Source of the DNA: SIG480 sp045636865
GTDB taxonomy: Bacteria; Bacillota; Clostridia; Oscillospirales; JAAYXM01
Direction: 5' to 3'
NCBI GenBank assembly: GCA_045636865.1
Contig: JAZTYJ010000024.1
Coordinates: 1-31,703, forward strand
DNA length: 31,703 nucleotides
Under the pieces are notes generated by a model. It did no database searches, was not told where the DNA came from, and saw nothing but the letters and a program-made list of their open reading frames with translations. The number at the start of each line of letters is the position of its first letter. Within the stretch, counting starts at the first letter, position 1. Made by a program: the position numbers and the translations under genes. Below, one piece after another: positions 21,171 through 30,233 of the stretch.

Positions 21171-22424
21171 ATGAAGACAAAAGCATTAAGACTCTATGGC
21201 AAGAGCGACCTTCGTCTTGAAGAGTTCGAATTGCCGAAAATCACAGACGATGAAATCCTTGCAGAGGTTATTACAGACAGTATCTGTATGTCAAGCTACA
21301 AGGCAGCACTTCAGGGCGGAGACCACAAGCGTGTTCCGGATAACGTAGAAGAAAACCCGATCATCATCGGTCATGAGTTCTGCGGTATCATCCGTGAAGT
21401 TGGTGCAAACTGGAAAAGCAAATTCAAAGAAGGCCAGAAGTTCTCAATTCAGCCGGCTATCAACTGGAAGGGAAGCCTCGGTGCTCCGGGTTACTCATAT
21501 CCGCACATCGGCGGTTGCTCAACATTCGTAATCGTTCCGGCAGAGGTTATGCTTTCTGACGCGCTTCTCGATTATAACGGTGATGCATACTTCTACGGTT
21601 CACTTGCAGAGCCGATGTCATGCATCGTTGGCGGATACCACGCATTCTTCCACACAAAAGCAGGTTCATATGTTCACGAAATGGGCATCCGTGAGGGTGG
21701 CAACGTAATCATCATGGCAGGTGCAGGTCCGATGGGTCTCGGCGCTGTTGACTATGCTATCCACGCTGACCGCAAGCCGTCACTCGTTGTTGTTACAGAT
21801 ATCGACGATGCTCGTCTTTCAAGAGCAGAAGAGCTCCTCACAGTTGAAGAAGCAAAGAAGAACGGCGTTCGCCTCGTATACGTAAACACAAACAACTGCG
21901 AAGATGCAAAGCAGTACCTTATGGACCTCACAGACGGTCACGGTTATGACGACATCATGCTCATGGCTCCGGTCAAGCCCGTTTGCGAGCTTGCAGACTC
22001 AGTTTTGGCTTACGACGGTTGCGTAAACTTCTTTGCAGGTCCGACAAACCACGAGTTCTCAGCAATGGTCAACTTCTACAACATCCATTACAATGCAACT
22101 CACTACGTTGGTACATCAGGTGGTAACACAGACGATATGAGAGAGTCTCTTGCTCTTATGGAAACAGGCAGACTCAACCCGGCTGTTATGATTACTCATG
22201 TCGGTGGTATCGACAGCGCAAAGGAATCAACACTCAACCTCCCGAATATCAAGGGTGGCAAGAAGCTTATCTACACTCATGTTGATATGCCGCTTACAGC
22301 TATCGACGATTTTGCAGAGCTCGGAAAAACAGATCCGTTCTTTGCAGCTCTCGCTGAAATCACAGCACGCAACAACGGTCTCTGGTGTGCAGAGGCAGAA
22401 AATTATTTGCTCGAAAACAGATAA
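21171..22424 (+). CDS. Zinc-type dehydrogenase, SorE (L-sorbose-1-phosphate reductase)-like
   Basis: A 417-residue medium-chain dehydrogenase with GHE (67-69), C39 as a likely catalytic-zinc ligand, and the Rossmann glycine motif GAGPMGLGA. Overall length and the opening (KTKALRLYGKSDLRLEEFELP, SICMSSYKAALQG, DHKRVPDN) match the sorbose-1-phosphate reductase/polyol dehydrogenase group. These interconvert a ketose (or its phosphate) and a hexitol (phosphate) with NAD(P). The four-cysteine structural zinc loop of classical alcohol dehydrogenases is not obvious. The ATG at 21171 follows AAAGGAG. It stands between a DeoR regulator and a dehydrogenase complex, and the operon ends with mtlD, so a polyol-phosphate substrate is likely. 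Codon use is highly biased. Confidence 0.82.
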   Translation: MKTKALRLYGKSDLRLEEFELPKITDDEILAEVITDSICMSSYKAALQGGDHKRVPDNVEENPIIIGHEFCGIIREVGANWKSKFKEGQKFSIQPAINWKGSLGAPGYSYPHIGGCSTFVIVPAEVMLSDALLDYNGDAYFYGSLAEPMSCIVGGYHAFFHTKAGSYVHEMGIREGGNVIIMAGAGPMGLGAVDYAIHADRKPSLVVVTDIDDARLSRAEELLTVEEAKKNGVRLVYVNTNNCEDAKQYLMDLTDGHGYDDIMLMAPVKPVCELADSVLAYDGCVNFFAGPTNHEFSAMVNFYNIHYNATHYVGTSGGNTDDMRESLALMETGRLNPAVMITHVGGIDSAKESTLNLPNIKGGKKLIYTHVDMPLTAIDDFAELGKTDPFFAALAEITARNNGLWCAEAENYLLENR

Positions 22425-22444
22425 AACGAAAGGGGACATAAACT

Positions 22445-24163
22445 ATGGCAACACCGGTAATTATGCCGCGCCAGGGACAGTCAGTCGAAAGCTGCATTAT
22501 CTCAAAGTGGCATAAAAAGGTAGGAGACACAGTCGCAGAAGGCGATATGCTCTTCTCCTATGAGACAGACAAAGCAAGTTTTGATGAAGTTGCAAAAACA
22601 TCAGGTAAGATGCTTGCAATCTTCTATGAAGAGGGCGACGATGTAGAATGTCTCCTCAACGTATGCGTAATCGGTAACGACGGTGAAAGCTTTGCAGAGT
22701 TTGCACCCGCAGGTGCAGCTCCGGCAGAAGCAGCACCCGCACCGGCGGCAGCACCTGTAGCAGAAGCAGCTCCGACTCCGGTTGCAGCAGCACCCGCAGC
22801 TCCCGTTGATGCAGGAAACTGCACACCGGTAATTATGCCGCGTCAGGGACAGTCAGTTGAAAGCTGCATCATCTCAAAGTGGCACAAGAGCGTAGGTGAT
22901 ATGGTTGCAGAAGGCGATATGCTATTCTCTTACGAAACAGATAAGGCAAGCTTTGATGAAGTTGCAAAGGTATCGGGTAAGATGCTCGCAATCTTCTTTG
23001 AAGAGGGCGATGATGTAGAATGTCTCCTCAACGTATGTGTAATCGGTGAAGACGGTTCACATCCTGAGGTATACAACCCGAATGCAGCAGCTGCACCGGT
23101 TGCAGAAGTCGCACCTGCAGCAGTAGCGGCGGCACCTGTCGCAGCGGCAGCTCCGGTTGCTACAACTGCAAAGGAAGGAGATCTCCTCAAGATTTCTCCG
23201 CGTGCAAAGATGCTTGCAGAAAAGACATTTGCAGATATCTCTCTCGCTGTTCCGACAGGACCGAATGGCAGAATCATTGAGCGCGACATTGAAAAGCTTA
23301 TCTCTGAAGGCAAGGTTGTTACTCCGGCTGCAGCAGATGCTCTCGGTAAGGGTATCGTAGGAACAGGTCTCGGCGGCAGAGTTACAACTGCAGACATCGC
23401 GGCAGCAGCCGCAGCTCCGGCAGCAGCTCCGGTTGCAGAAGCTTCAGCTCCGGCAGCAGCACCTGCAGCAGACTACGAAGATGTTCCGATGACAAACATC
23501 CGCAAAGTTATTGCAAAGTCAATGTCAGCTTCTCTCACAGAGATGGCTCAGCTTACACTCAACACTTCATTCGATGCAACAGCTATCCTCAACTACCGCA
23601 AGCATTTAAAGGCAAAGGGCGAAGCTTTCGGTATGGAGAAGGTAACTCTCAACGATATGATTCTCTATGCTGTTTCACGCGTAATCTTAAAGCACAGAGA
23701 CATCAATGCTCACCTTATTGATAACACAATGCGTCTCTTCAACAACGTACATCTCGGCGTTGCTTGTGATACACCGCGCGGACTTATGGTTCCGACAGTA
23801 TTCAATGCAAACAAGATGACACTCAAGGATATTTCAGCAGAGTCAAAGCGCGTTACAGGTATGTGCCGCGATGGTGCTTGCTCACCTGACCTTCTCAAGG
23901 GCGCAAGCTTTACTATCACAAACCTCGGCAGCCTCGGTATTGAGAGCTTTACTCCGGTTATCAACCCGCCGCAGACTGCAATCCTCGGTGTTTGCGGAAC
24001 TGAAACAAAGGTTCGCGTTGTTGACGGTGAGATCAAGACATACCAGGCAATGGGTCTCTCACTCACATTTGACCACAGAGCAGTCGACGGTGCTCCGGCA
24101 GCTAAGTTCTTAAAGGATCTCTGCGAAGCACTTGAGAACTTCGACGTGCTCCTCGGTGCATAA
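22445..24163 (+). CDS. Dihydrolipoyl acyltransferase (E2) with two lipoyl domains
   Basis: A 572-residue E2 core protein of a 2-oxoacid or acetoin dehydrogenase complex. Lipoyl domain 1 (3-81; lipoyl Lys43 in ETDKAS) and lipoyl domain 2 (128-206; Lys168) are almost identical, with five differences in 79 residues. Ala/Pro-rich flexible linkers separate the modules. The peripheral-subunit-binding domain is about 251-288 (ISPRAKMLAEK to GRIIERDI). A second short stretch at about 295-320 (TPAAADALGKG, GLGGRVTTADI) looks like a partial copy. The catalytic domain occupies about 345-572, with H544-x3-D548-G549. It transfers the acyl group from lipoamide to CoA. E3 and E1 follow directly. Acyl specificity is not readable. 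Confidence 0.95.
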   Translation: MATPVIMPRQGQSVESCIISKWHKKVGDTVAEGDMLFSYETDKASFDEVAKTSGKMLAIFYEEGDDVECLLNVCVIGNDGESFAEFAPAGAAPAEAAPAPAAAPVAEAAPTPVAAAPAAPVDAGNCTPVIMPRQGQSVESCIISKWHKSVGDMVAEGDMLFSYETDKASFDEVAKVSGKMLAIFFEEGDDVECLLNVCVIGEDGSHPEVYNPNAAAAPVAEVAPAAVAAAPVAAAAPVATTAKEGDLLKISPRAKMLAEKTFADISLAVPTGPNGRIIERDIEKLISEGKVVTPAAADALGKGIVGTGLGGRVTTADIAAAAAAPAAAPVAEASAPAAAPAADYEDVPMTNIRKVIAKSMSASLTEMAQLTLNTSFDATAILNYRKHLKAKGEAFGMEKVTLNDMILYAVSRVILKHRDINAHLIDNTMRLFNNVHLGVACDTPRGLMVPTVFNANKMTLKDISAESKRVTGMCRDGACSPDLLKGASFTITNLGSLGIESFTPVINPPQTAILGVCGTETKVRVVDGEIKTYQAMGLSLTFDHRAVDGAPAAKFLKDLCEALENFDVLLGA

Positions 24164-24190
24164 TTAATATAGTAAAGGAGAATTTCACCA

Positions 24191-25552
24191 ATGTTTGATT
24201 TGGTTGTATTAGGTGGCGGCCCTGCAGGTTATCTTGCTGCAGAGCGCGCATCTGCAGAGGGAATGAGCGTTTGCTTGATCGAAAAGCGTTTCCTCGGCGG
24301 TGTTTGCCTCAACGAGGGATGTATCCCGACAAAAACATTCTTAAATTCAGCAAAGATTTATGACCACACAGTTCACGGCGCAGCATTCGGCGTATCTGCA
24401 AGCGACGTAAAGATTGACCATAAGGCAGTTGTTGCACGCAAGAACGATGTCCGTTCAAAGCTTGTTGCAGGTATCGGCGCAGCGCTCCGTGCAGGCAAGG
24501 TCAAGGTTGTAGAAGCAGAGGGTAAAATCGTCGGCAAGTCTGAAGGCTTTGATGTTGAGGCAGGCGGCGAGATTTACTCAGGCAAGAAGCTTCTCATCAC
24601 AACAGGTTCATCAGCAGTTGTTCCGCCGATTCCGGGGCTTCGCGAAGCGATTGATTCAGGCTTCGGTATGACAAACCGCGAAATCCTCGATATGGAAGAA
24701 GTTCCTGAAACTCTCGCAGTTATCGGCGGCGGTGTCATTGGTCTTGAAATGGCATCATACTTCAACTCTATCGGCTCAAAGGTTACGGTTATCGAAATGA
24801 TGCCGAAGATTGCAGGACCGACAGATGCTGAAATCTCTTCAATCCTTCTCAAGAACTACACTTCAAAGGGAATTACTTTTGAGCTCGGCGCAAAGGTTAC
24901 ATCTTTTGGTAAGGACACAGTTGAATACGAGAAAGACGGTAAGGTTACAAAGCTTAAGGTCGACAAGGTTCTCGTTTCAATTGGTCGCCGTGCAGAAACT
25001 GCAAACATCGGCCTTGAAAAGCTCGGTGTTGAAACAAACCGCGGCGCAATAGTTACAGACGATTTCGGCAGAACAAATGTTCCGGGTGTATATGCAGCAG
25101 GCGACGTTAACGGTAAGTCAATGCTCGCACATACTGCATACCGTGAGGCTGAAGTCTGCATCAACCATATGACAGGTAAGCGCGACCGTATGCGCTACAA
25201 CGCGATTCCGGCTGTTATCTACACCAACCCCGAGGTTGCAAGCGTAGGTGAAACAGAGGAAACTGCAAAGGCAAAGGGCATCGCTTACAAGAAGTCAACA
25301 GTAAGTATGATGTACAGCGGTCGTTATATGGCAGAGAATACCGAGTATGACGGTATCTGCAAGGTTCTTGCAGACGAAAAGACCGGCAAGATCATCGGTG
25401 TTCATATGCTCGGCACATATGCATCTGAGATTATCTTCTCAGCAGCTATGATGGTTGAGTGTGAGATGCGTATTTCTGATGTAAAGGAATTCGTATTCCC
25501 GCATCCGACAGTTTGTGAAATAGTACGTGAAGCAATATTCAAAATGAAATAA
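24191..25552 (+). CDS. lpdA: Dihydrolipoyl dehydrogenase (E3)
   Basis: A 453-residue flavoprotein that reoxidises dihydrolipoamide with NAD. FAD-binding GGGPAGYLAA (8-17) is followed by the redox disulfide C39-x4-C44 (GGVCLNEGCIPTKT). An NAD-binding GGGVIGLEMA lies mid-protein and an FAD/central motif near VYAAGDVNG. The interface pair H438 and E443 is in HPTVCE, a variant of the usual HPTLSE. No N-terminal lipoyl domain is attached, unlike several acetoin-complex E3s. AAAGGAG precedes the ATG. It lies between E2 and E1 genes in one operon and presumably serves this complex, though E3 can be shared with a glycine cleavage system. Confidence 0.95.
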   Translation: MFDLVVLGGGPAGYLAAERASAEGMSVCLIEKRFLGGVCLNEGCIPTKTFLNSAKIYDHTVHGAAFGVSASDVKIDHKAVVARKNDVRSKLVAGIGAALRAGKVKVVEAEGKIVGKSEGFDVEAGGEIYSGKKLLITTGSSAVVPPIPGLREAIDSGFGMTNREILDMEEVPETLAVIGGGVIGLEMASYFNSIGSKVTVIEMMPKIAGPTDAEISSILLKNYTSKGITFELGAKVTSFGKDTVEYEKDGKVTKLKVDKVLVSIGRRAETANIGLEKLGVETNRGAIVTDDFGRTNVPGVYAAGDVNGKSMLAHTAYREAEVCINHMTGKRDRMRYNAIPAVIYTNPEVASVGETEETAKAKGIAYKKSTVSMMYSGRYMAENTEYDGICKVLADEKTGKIIGVHMLGTYASEIIFSAAMMVECEMRISDVKEFVFPHPTVCEIVREAIFKMK

Positions 25553-25569
25553 GAAAGAGGGAAGTTAAA

Positions 25570-28044
25570 ATGCCAAAGTCACAATTTCTTGATCCGAATG
25601 AAGTCAGAAAGCCAAGTTTTCTTAGCTTTACAGACATTCCAGTAAACCAGTACAACAAGACAATCAAAGAAGAGAGCAAGATATACACAAAGGCTGATTT
25701 TATGCGTATCTACCGCGATATGGCAATCATCCGTGAGTTCGAGACAATGCTCTACGAAATCAAGACAACAAACCACTACAACGGTGTTGACTATTCAAAC
25801 CCGGGTCCTGCCCACCTTTCAACAGGTCAGGAAGCATCAGCTGTAGGTCAGGCATACCTCCTCGGTGTTGATGACTACATCTTCGGTTCACACAGAAGCC
25901 ACGGTGAAATCCTCGCAAAGGGTCTCTCTTGCATCGAAAAGCTTTCAGACGATGAGCTTTATAAGATTATGTCAGAGTTCTTCGGCGGTGACATCCTCCG
26001 TGTAGTTGAAGGCAGAAAGTACGACAAGAAGGACGTTAAGTCTCTTGCTATCGACTTCCTCATCTACGGTGCACTCGCTGAAATCTTTGCACGTACAACA
26101 GGTTTCAACCGCGGTCTCGGTGGCTCAATGCACGCATTCTTCACACCGTTCGGTATTTACCCGAACAATGCTATCGTTGGTGGTTCAGCAACAATCGCTC
26201 TCGGTGGTTCACTCTTCAAGAAGGTAAACGAGAAGAAGGGTATCGTTGTATGTAACATCGGTGACGCATCTCTCGGTTGCGGACCTGTTCTTGAAGCATT
26301 CAACATGGCAGGTATGGACCAGATCAGACAGCTTTGGGACGAAAGCCACAACAGCGGTCTCCCGGTTCTCTTCAACATCTTCGACAATATGTACGGTATG
26401 GGTGGCCAGACATTCGGCGAAACAATGGCATACGGTATGCCGGCTCGTCTCGGTGCAGGCTTTTCTCCGACACAGATGCACGCAGAGCGTGTTGTCGGTT
26501 ACAACCCGCTTGCAGTTATTGATGCAATGCGCAGAAAGAAAGAAATCCTCGAAAACGGCGACGGTCCGGTTCTCCTCGATGTTCTTACATACCGCGTAAC
26601 AGGTCACTCACCGTCTGACGCATCAAGCTACCGTACACAGGAAGAAATCGATGCATGGATCGAGCAGGATGTTCTCAAGAGCTACAGCGCAAAGCTCATC
26701 GACGCAAAGATTGCAACAAAAGAAGAGTTCGATGCTATCCTTGCTGACGTTAAGGATCTCATCACACGCGCTTGTGCTCTTGCTGTTGACGAATCAGTTT
26801 CACCGCGTATGGACCTCAAGAAAGAGCCGGATATGATTGAGAAGCTCATGTTCTCAAATCAGAAGGTTGCTAAGATGGACGACAGAGAACCCGATGTTCT
26901 CATGCCGAAGGAAGAGAATCCGCGCGTTAAGCAGATTGCAAAGAAAGAACGTTTTGCTTTCGATGCAAGCGGCAAGCCGGTTTCAAAGAACAAGGTTTAT
27001 CAGCTTCGTGATGGTATCTTCGAAGCTATCATCGATAAATTCTATGAAGACCCGACACTCGTAGCTTACGGTGAAGACAACCGTGACTGGGGCGGCGCAT
27101 TCGCTGTATACCGTGGTCTTACAGAAGCTATCCCGTATCATCGTTTCTTCAACTCACCGATTTCAGAAGCTGCTATCGTAGGTAGTGCTGTTGGTTACGC
27201 TATGACAGGCGGTCGTGCAATCGTTGAGCTTATGTACTGCGACTTCCTCGGTCGTGCAGGTGACGAAATCTTCAACCAGCTCGCAAAGTGGCAGTCAATG
27301 AGTGCCGGTATCATCAAGATGCCTGTTGTTCTCCGTATTTCAGTTGGTTCAAAGTACGGTGCACAGCACTCTCAGGACTGGTCATCAATGATCGCTCACG
27401 TTCCGGGCCTCAAGTGCGTATTCCCGACAACTCCGTACGATGCAAAGGGTCTTATGAACGCAGCTCTTAACGGAACTGACCCGGTTATCTTCTTCGAAAG
27501 CCAGAGAATCTACGATGTCGGCGAGCAGTTCCACGAAGGCGGAGTTCCGGAGGGTTACTACGAAATTCCGATCGGTGAGCCGGATGTCAAGGTTGCAGGT
27601 AGCGACGTTACAATCCTCACAATCGGTGCAACTCTCTACCGTGCACTTGATGCAGCTAAGATCCTCAAGGAGAAGTACAACATCTCAGCAGAAGTCATCG
27701 ACGCTCGTTCAATCGTTCCGTTTAACTACGATAAGGTTATCGAGTCTGTCAAGAAGACAGGTAAGCTCGTAATCGCATCAGACGCTTGTGCTCGCGGCTC
27801 TATCATCAAGGATATGGCTCAGACAATCACAGAAACATGCTTCGACTATCTTGATGCACCTGTTGCAACAGTCGGCGCACGCAACTGGATCACACCGTGC
27901 TACGAGCTTGATGCAGACTTCTTCCCGCAGGCTGATTGGATCATCGATGCAATCAACGATCGCATCATGCCGATTCCGGGACACGTTTCATCACAGAACT
28001 TCTCAGAAAACGAAGAACTCCGTCGTTCTAGGTTTGGTGTATGA
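25570..28044 (+). CDS. Fused alpha/beta E1 component of a 2-oxoacid/acetoin-type dehydrogenase
   Basis: An 824-residue thiamine-diphosphate enzyme in which the normally separate E1 alpha and beta chains are joined. The alpha part (about 40-420) contains HRSHG (108-112), GLGGSMH, a GDA (231-233) where GDG is standard, an enlarged segment before FDN (271-273) where ENN is usual, and YRVTGHSPSD (341-350). A linker of about 50 residues follows. The beta part (about 475-800) has GED (501-503), SPISEAAIVG (529-538), the CDF block and QHSQ (599-602). It decarboxylates or cleaves a 2-oxoacid or alpha-hydroxyketone and passes the acyl group to E2. The altered cofactor loop hints at an unusual substrate. 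Its stop overlaps lplA by four bases. Confidence 0.9.
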   Translation: MPKSQFLDPNEVRKPSFLSFTDIPVNQYNKTIKEESKIYTKADFMRIYRDMAIIREFETMLYEIKTTNHYNGVDYSNPGPAHLSTGQEASAVGQAYLLGVDDYIFGSHRSHGEILAKGLSCIEKLSDDELYKIMSEFFGGDILRVVEGRKYDKKDVKSLAIDFLIYGALAEIFARTTGFNRGLGGSMHAFFTPFGIYPNNAIVGGSATIALGGSLFKKVNEKKGIVVCNIGDASLGCGPVLEAFNMAGMDQIRQLWDESHNSGLPVLFNIFDNMYGMGGQTFGETMAYGMPARLGAGFSPTQMHAERVVGYNPLAVIDAMRRKKEILENGDGPVLLDVLTYRVTGHSPSDASSYRTQEEIDAWIEQDVLKSYSAKLIDAKIATKEEFDAILADVKDLITRACALAVDESVSPRMDLKKEPDMIEKLMFSNQKVAKMDDREPDVLMPKEENPRVKQIAKKERFAFDASGKPVSKNKVYQLRDGIFEAIIDKFYEDPTLVAYGEDNRDWGGAFAVYRGLTEAIPYHRFFNSPISEAAIVGSAVGYAMTGGRAIVELMYCDFLGRAGDEIFNQLAKWQSMSAGIIKMPVVLRISVGSKYGAQHSQDWSSMIAHVPGLKCVFPTTPYDAKGLMNAALNGTDPVIFFESQRIYDVGEQFHEGGVPEGYYEIPIGEPDVKVAGSDVTILTIGATLYRALDAAKILKEKYNISAEVIDARSIVPFNYDKVIESVKKTGKLVIASDACARGSIIKDMAQTITETCFDYLDAPVATVGARNWITPCYELDADFFPQADWIIDAINDRIMPIPGHVSSQNFSENEELRRSRFGV

Positions 28045-29018
28045 TTTTACACATAAGTAAGAATACGGATCCTGCATTGAATCTTGCAATCGAAGAGAGA
28101 TTCCTTCGTGATTATGAGGATGAGGTGTTTATGCTTTGGCAGAACGACAACACAATCGTTGTCGGCAAAAATCAGAACACTCTTGCAGAGATAAATCTTG
28201 ATTATGTAAAAGAAAATGGTATCCGCGTTGTCCGCCGAATTACCGGCGGCGGCGCGGTCTACCACGATATGGGAAATCTCAATTTCACATACATAACAAA
28301 ATGCAATGAGGAGTGGGAAAGCGATTTTTCTCGCTTTGCCACTCCTGTTATTTCTGCCCTTTCTAAGCTTGGTATAGAAGCCGAGGTTTCGGGGCGTAAT
28401 GATATTCTCGCATCCGGCAGAAAATTCTCCGGAAACGCGCAGACTGTCGTAAACGGCAGACTTCTGCACCACGGAACCATTCTTTTCAATGCAGATGTAT
28501 CGGTTTTGTCAAAAGCTCTTACACCCGATCCTGAAAAGGTGCAGAGCAAGGGTATAAAATCCGTATCTTCGAGAGTTGTAAATCTATCAGAGCTTCTTCC
28601 GGAAGCTGTTGATGCGAAAAAACTTTCAGACTTGCTTGCGGCTGAAGTCAAAGAGCTGTACGGTGCGTCTGAATACGAACTGTCAGAAGAAGAACTTTCA
28701 AAAGCTGAAAGATTGGCTGATGAAAAATACAGGACATGGGACTGGAACTTTGGCTATTCGCCGAAGTATACCTTCTCGAAAAAGAGAAGGTTTGAAGGTG
28801 GCTCGGTCAATGCGCTTTTGTCAGTTTCTGACGGTAAAATCGAGGATGTTAGAATCTTTGGCGACTTTTTCGGAGCAGGGGAGATCTCGGATATTGAATC
28901 GGCTCTGAGGGGAAAAAGACACAGCGAAGAAGAAATAATGACGGCACTTTCGAGATTCAGAATAGGAAACTACTTTGGCAAAATTACAGCCAAAGAGCTT
29001 CTTGAAGTATTGATTTAA
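28041..29018 (+). CDS. lplA: Lipoate--protein ligase
   Basis: A 325-residue LplA-type ligase that activates lipoate with ATP and attaches it to lipoyl-domain lysines. RRITGGGAVYHD (65-76) and NDILASGRKFSGNA, with the conserved catalytic-type Lys, are the key motifs; the C-terminal accessory domain is present. It starts within the stop of the E1 gene (ATGA) and so is translationally coupled. Its obvious targets are Lys43 and Lys168 of the E2 two genes upstream. A dedicated ligase implies lipoate scavenging rather than synthesis. No lipA or lipB is in the window. Confidence 0.95.
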   Translation: MILHISKNTDPALNLAIEERFLRDYEDEVFMLWQNDNTIVVGKNQNTLAEINLDYVKENGIRVVRRITGGGAVYHDMGNLNFTYITKCNEEWESDFSRFATPVISALSKLGIEAEVSGRNDILASGRKFSGNAQTVVNGRLLHHGTILFNADVSVLSKALTPDPEKVQSKGIKSVSSRVVNLSELLPEAVDAKKLSDLLAAEVKELYGASEYELSEEELSKAERLADEKYRTWDWNFGYSPKYTFSKKRRFEGGSVNALLSVSDGKIEDVRIFGDFFGAGEISDIESALRGKRHSEEEIMTALSRFRIGNYFGKITAKELLEVLI

Positions 29019-29031
29019 AGGAGAAACTTTT

Positions 29032-30222
29032 ATGAAAGCTGTAATGTACGGCGCAGGCAACATAGGTCGCGGATTTATCGGTGAGCGTTTTTCAATTTCA
29101 GGTTATTCCGTTGCCTTTGTTGATGTAAATAAAGAAATTATCGGCGCACTTAATGAGCGCGGTGAGTATGTTGTTGAAGTTCTCTCAAACGACAGCAACG
29201 AAGAAATTGTAGTTAAAAATGTAAGCGGTGTTGACGGTATGGACGCAAATGCAGTAGCAACAGCTATTGCAGAGTGCGATGTTATGGCAACTGCAGTTGG
29301 CGTAAACATTCTTCCGCGAATCGTCGGAAATATCGCAAAAGGTCTTTCTCTCCGTTGGAAGCAGGGCAATATGACGCCGCTTAATATCATCATCTGCGAA
29401 AACCTTATCGATGCGGACAAGTTCCTCGCGTCATCGGTCAAGGAGCTTCTAACAGATGATGAGAAGAAGCTCTTTGACGAGCTTATCGGAACGGTTGAAG
29501 CATCTATCGGACGTATGGTTCCGATCCAGACACCGGAGATGACAAAAAACGATATTCTTCGCGTCTGTGTAGAGCCGTTCTGCAACCTTATCGTGGATAA
29601 AGACGGCTTCAAGGGAGAGATTCCGGCAATCGTAAATATGTCGGCATTTGCACCGTTCCGTCTCTATATTGAGAGAAAGCTCTTTCTCCACAATATGGGA
29701 CACGCGCTCACAGCATACCTTGGCAACCTCAAGGGATATGAATATATCTGGGAGGCTATTGAGGATACTGAGGTCGAGGTTATGGCGATGCGCGCAATGT
29801 GCGAGTCAGCTCTTGCGCTTTCTATCCGCTATAACGTTCCGTTCAAGGATCTTTATGAGCATGTTGAGGATCTTCTCTACAGATTCACAAACAAGAAGCT
29901 CGGTGATACAGTTTTCCGCGTAGGTCGCGACCTTAACCGCAAGCTTTCACCGGAAGACAGAATTGTCGGCGCAATCAATTCCTGCCTTGAAGCAGGCGTA
30001 AAGCCGTGTGCTCTCTATGCTGCATATGCAGCAGCACTCAAGTTTGAGGCAGACGATGTTTCAAAGCTTCCGGCAGAAGAAGTTATGCAGAATGTTTCAA
30101 AGCTTGAGAAGGGCTCTGAAGCATATAACGGAATTCTTGAGTTTGTCAAAGTTCTTGAAAACGGCGGAACTGTCCGCGATATGATAAAGCTTGCAAAGTC
30201 AAAGATGGACGCAAGTAAGTAA
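29032..30222 (+). CDS. mtlD: Mannitol-1-phosphate 5-dehydrogenase
   Basis: A 396-residue polyol-specific long-chain dehydrogenase that interconverts mannitol 1-phosphate and fructose 6-phosphate with NAD(H). The dinucleotide motif GAGNIGRGFIG (7-17) and the catalytic K-x4-N-x2-H block (KLFLHNMGHA) are intact. Length is close to the usual ~385. AAAGGAG precedes the ATG, 13 bp after the lplA stop, and a strong terminator follows, so it is the last gene of the operon. No mannitol PTS genes are adjacent, which is unusual for mtlD. It may use a related hexitol phosphate, or run in reverse to reoxidise NADH. Confidence 0.93.
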   Translation: MKAVMYGAGNIGRGFIGERFSISGYSVAFVDVNKEIIGALNERGEYVVEVLSNDSNEEIVVKNVSGVDGMDANAVATAIAECDVMATAVGVNILPRIVGNIAKGLSLRWKQGNMTPLNIIICENLIDADKFLASSVKELLTDDEKKLFDELIGTVEASIGRMVPIQTPEMTKNDILRVCVEPFCNLIVDKDGFKGEIPAIVNMSAFAPFRLYIERKLFLHNMGHALTAYLGNLKGYEYIWEAIEDTEVEVMAMRAMCESALALSIRYNVPFKDLYEHVEDLLYRFTNKKLGDTVFRVGRDLNRKLSPEDRIVGAINSCLEAGVKPCALYAAYAAALKFEADDVSKLPAEEVMQNVSKLEKGSEAYNGILEFVKVLENGGTVRDMIKLAKSKMDASK

Positions 30223-30233
30223 CTATAAAAAAG

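Noticed and set aside
22690..23480. Tandem Ala/Pro-coding repeats in the E2 gene as a DNA repeat array
   Set aside because: They are the flexible inter-domain linkers typical of E2 proteins, irregular at DNA level.
24191..28044. Assignment of the complex as a definite pyruvate or acetoin dehydrogenase
   Set aside because: Motifs fix the enzyme class but not the substrate; the acetoin markers acoR/acoX are absent and pyruvate-specific features cannot be read by eye.
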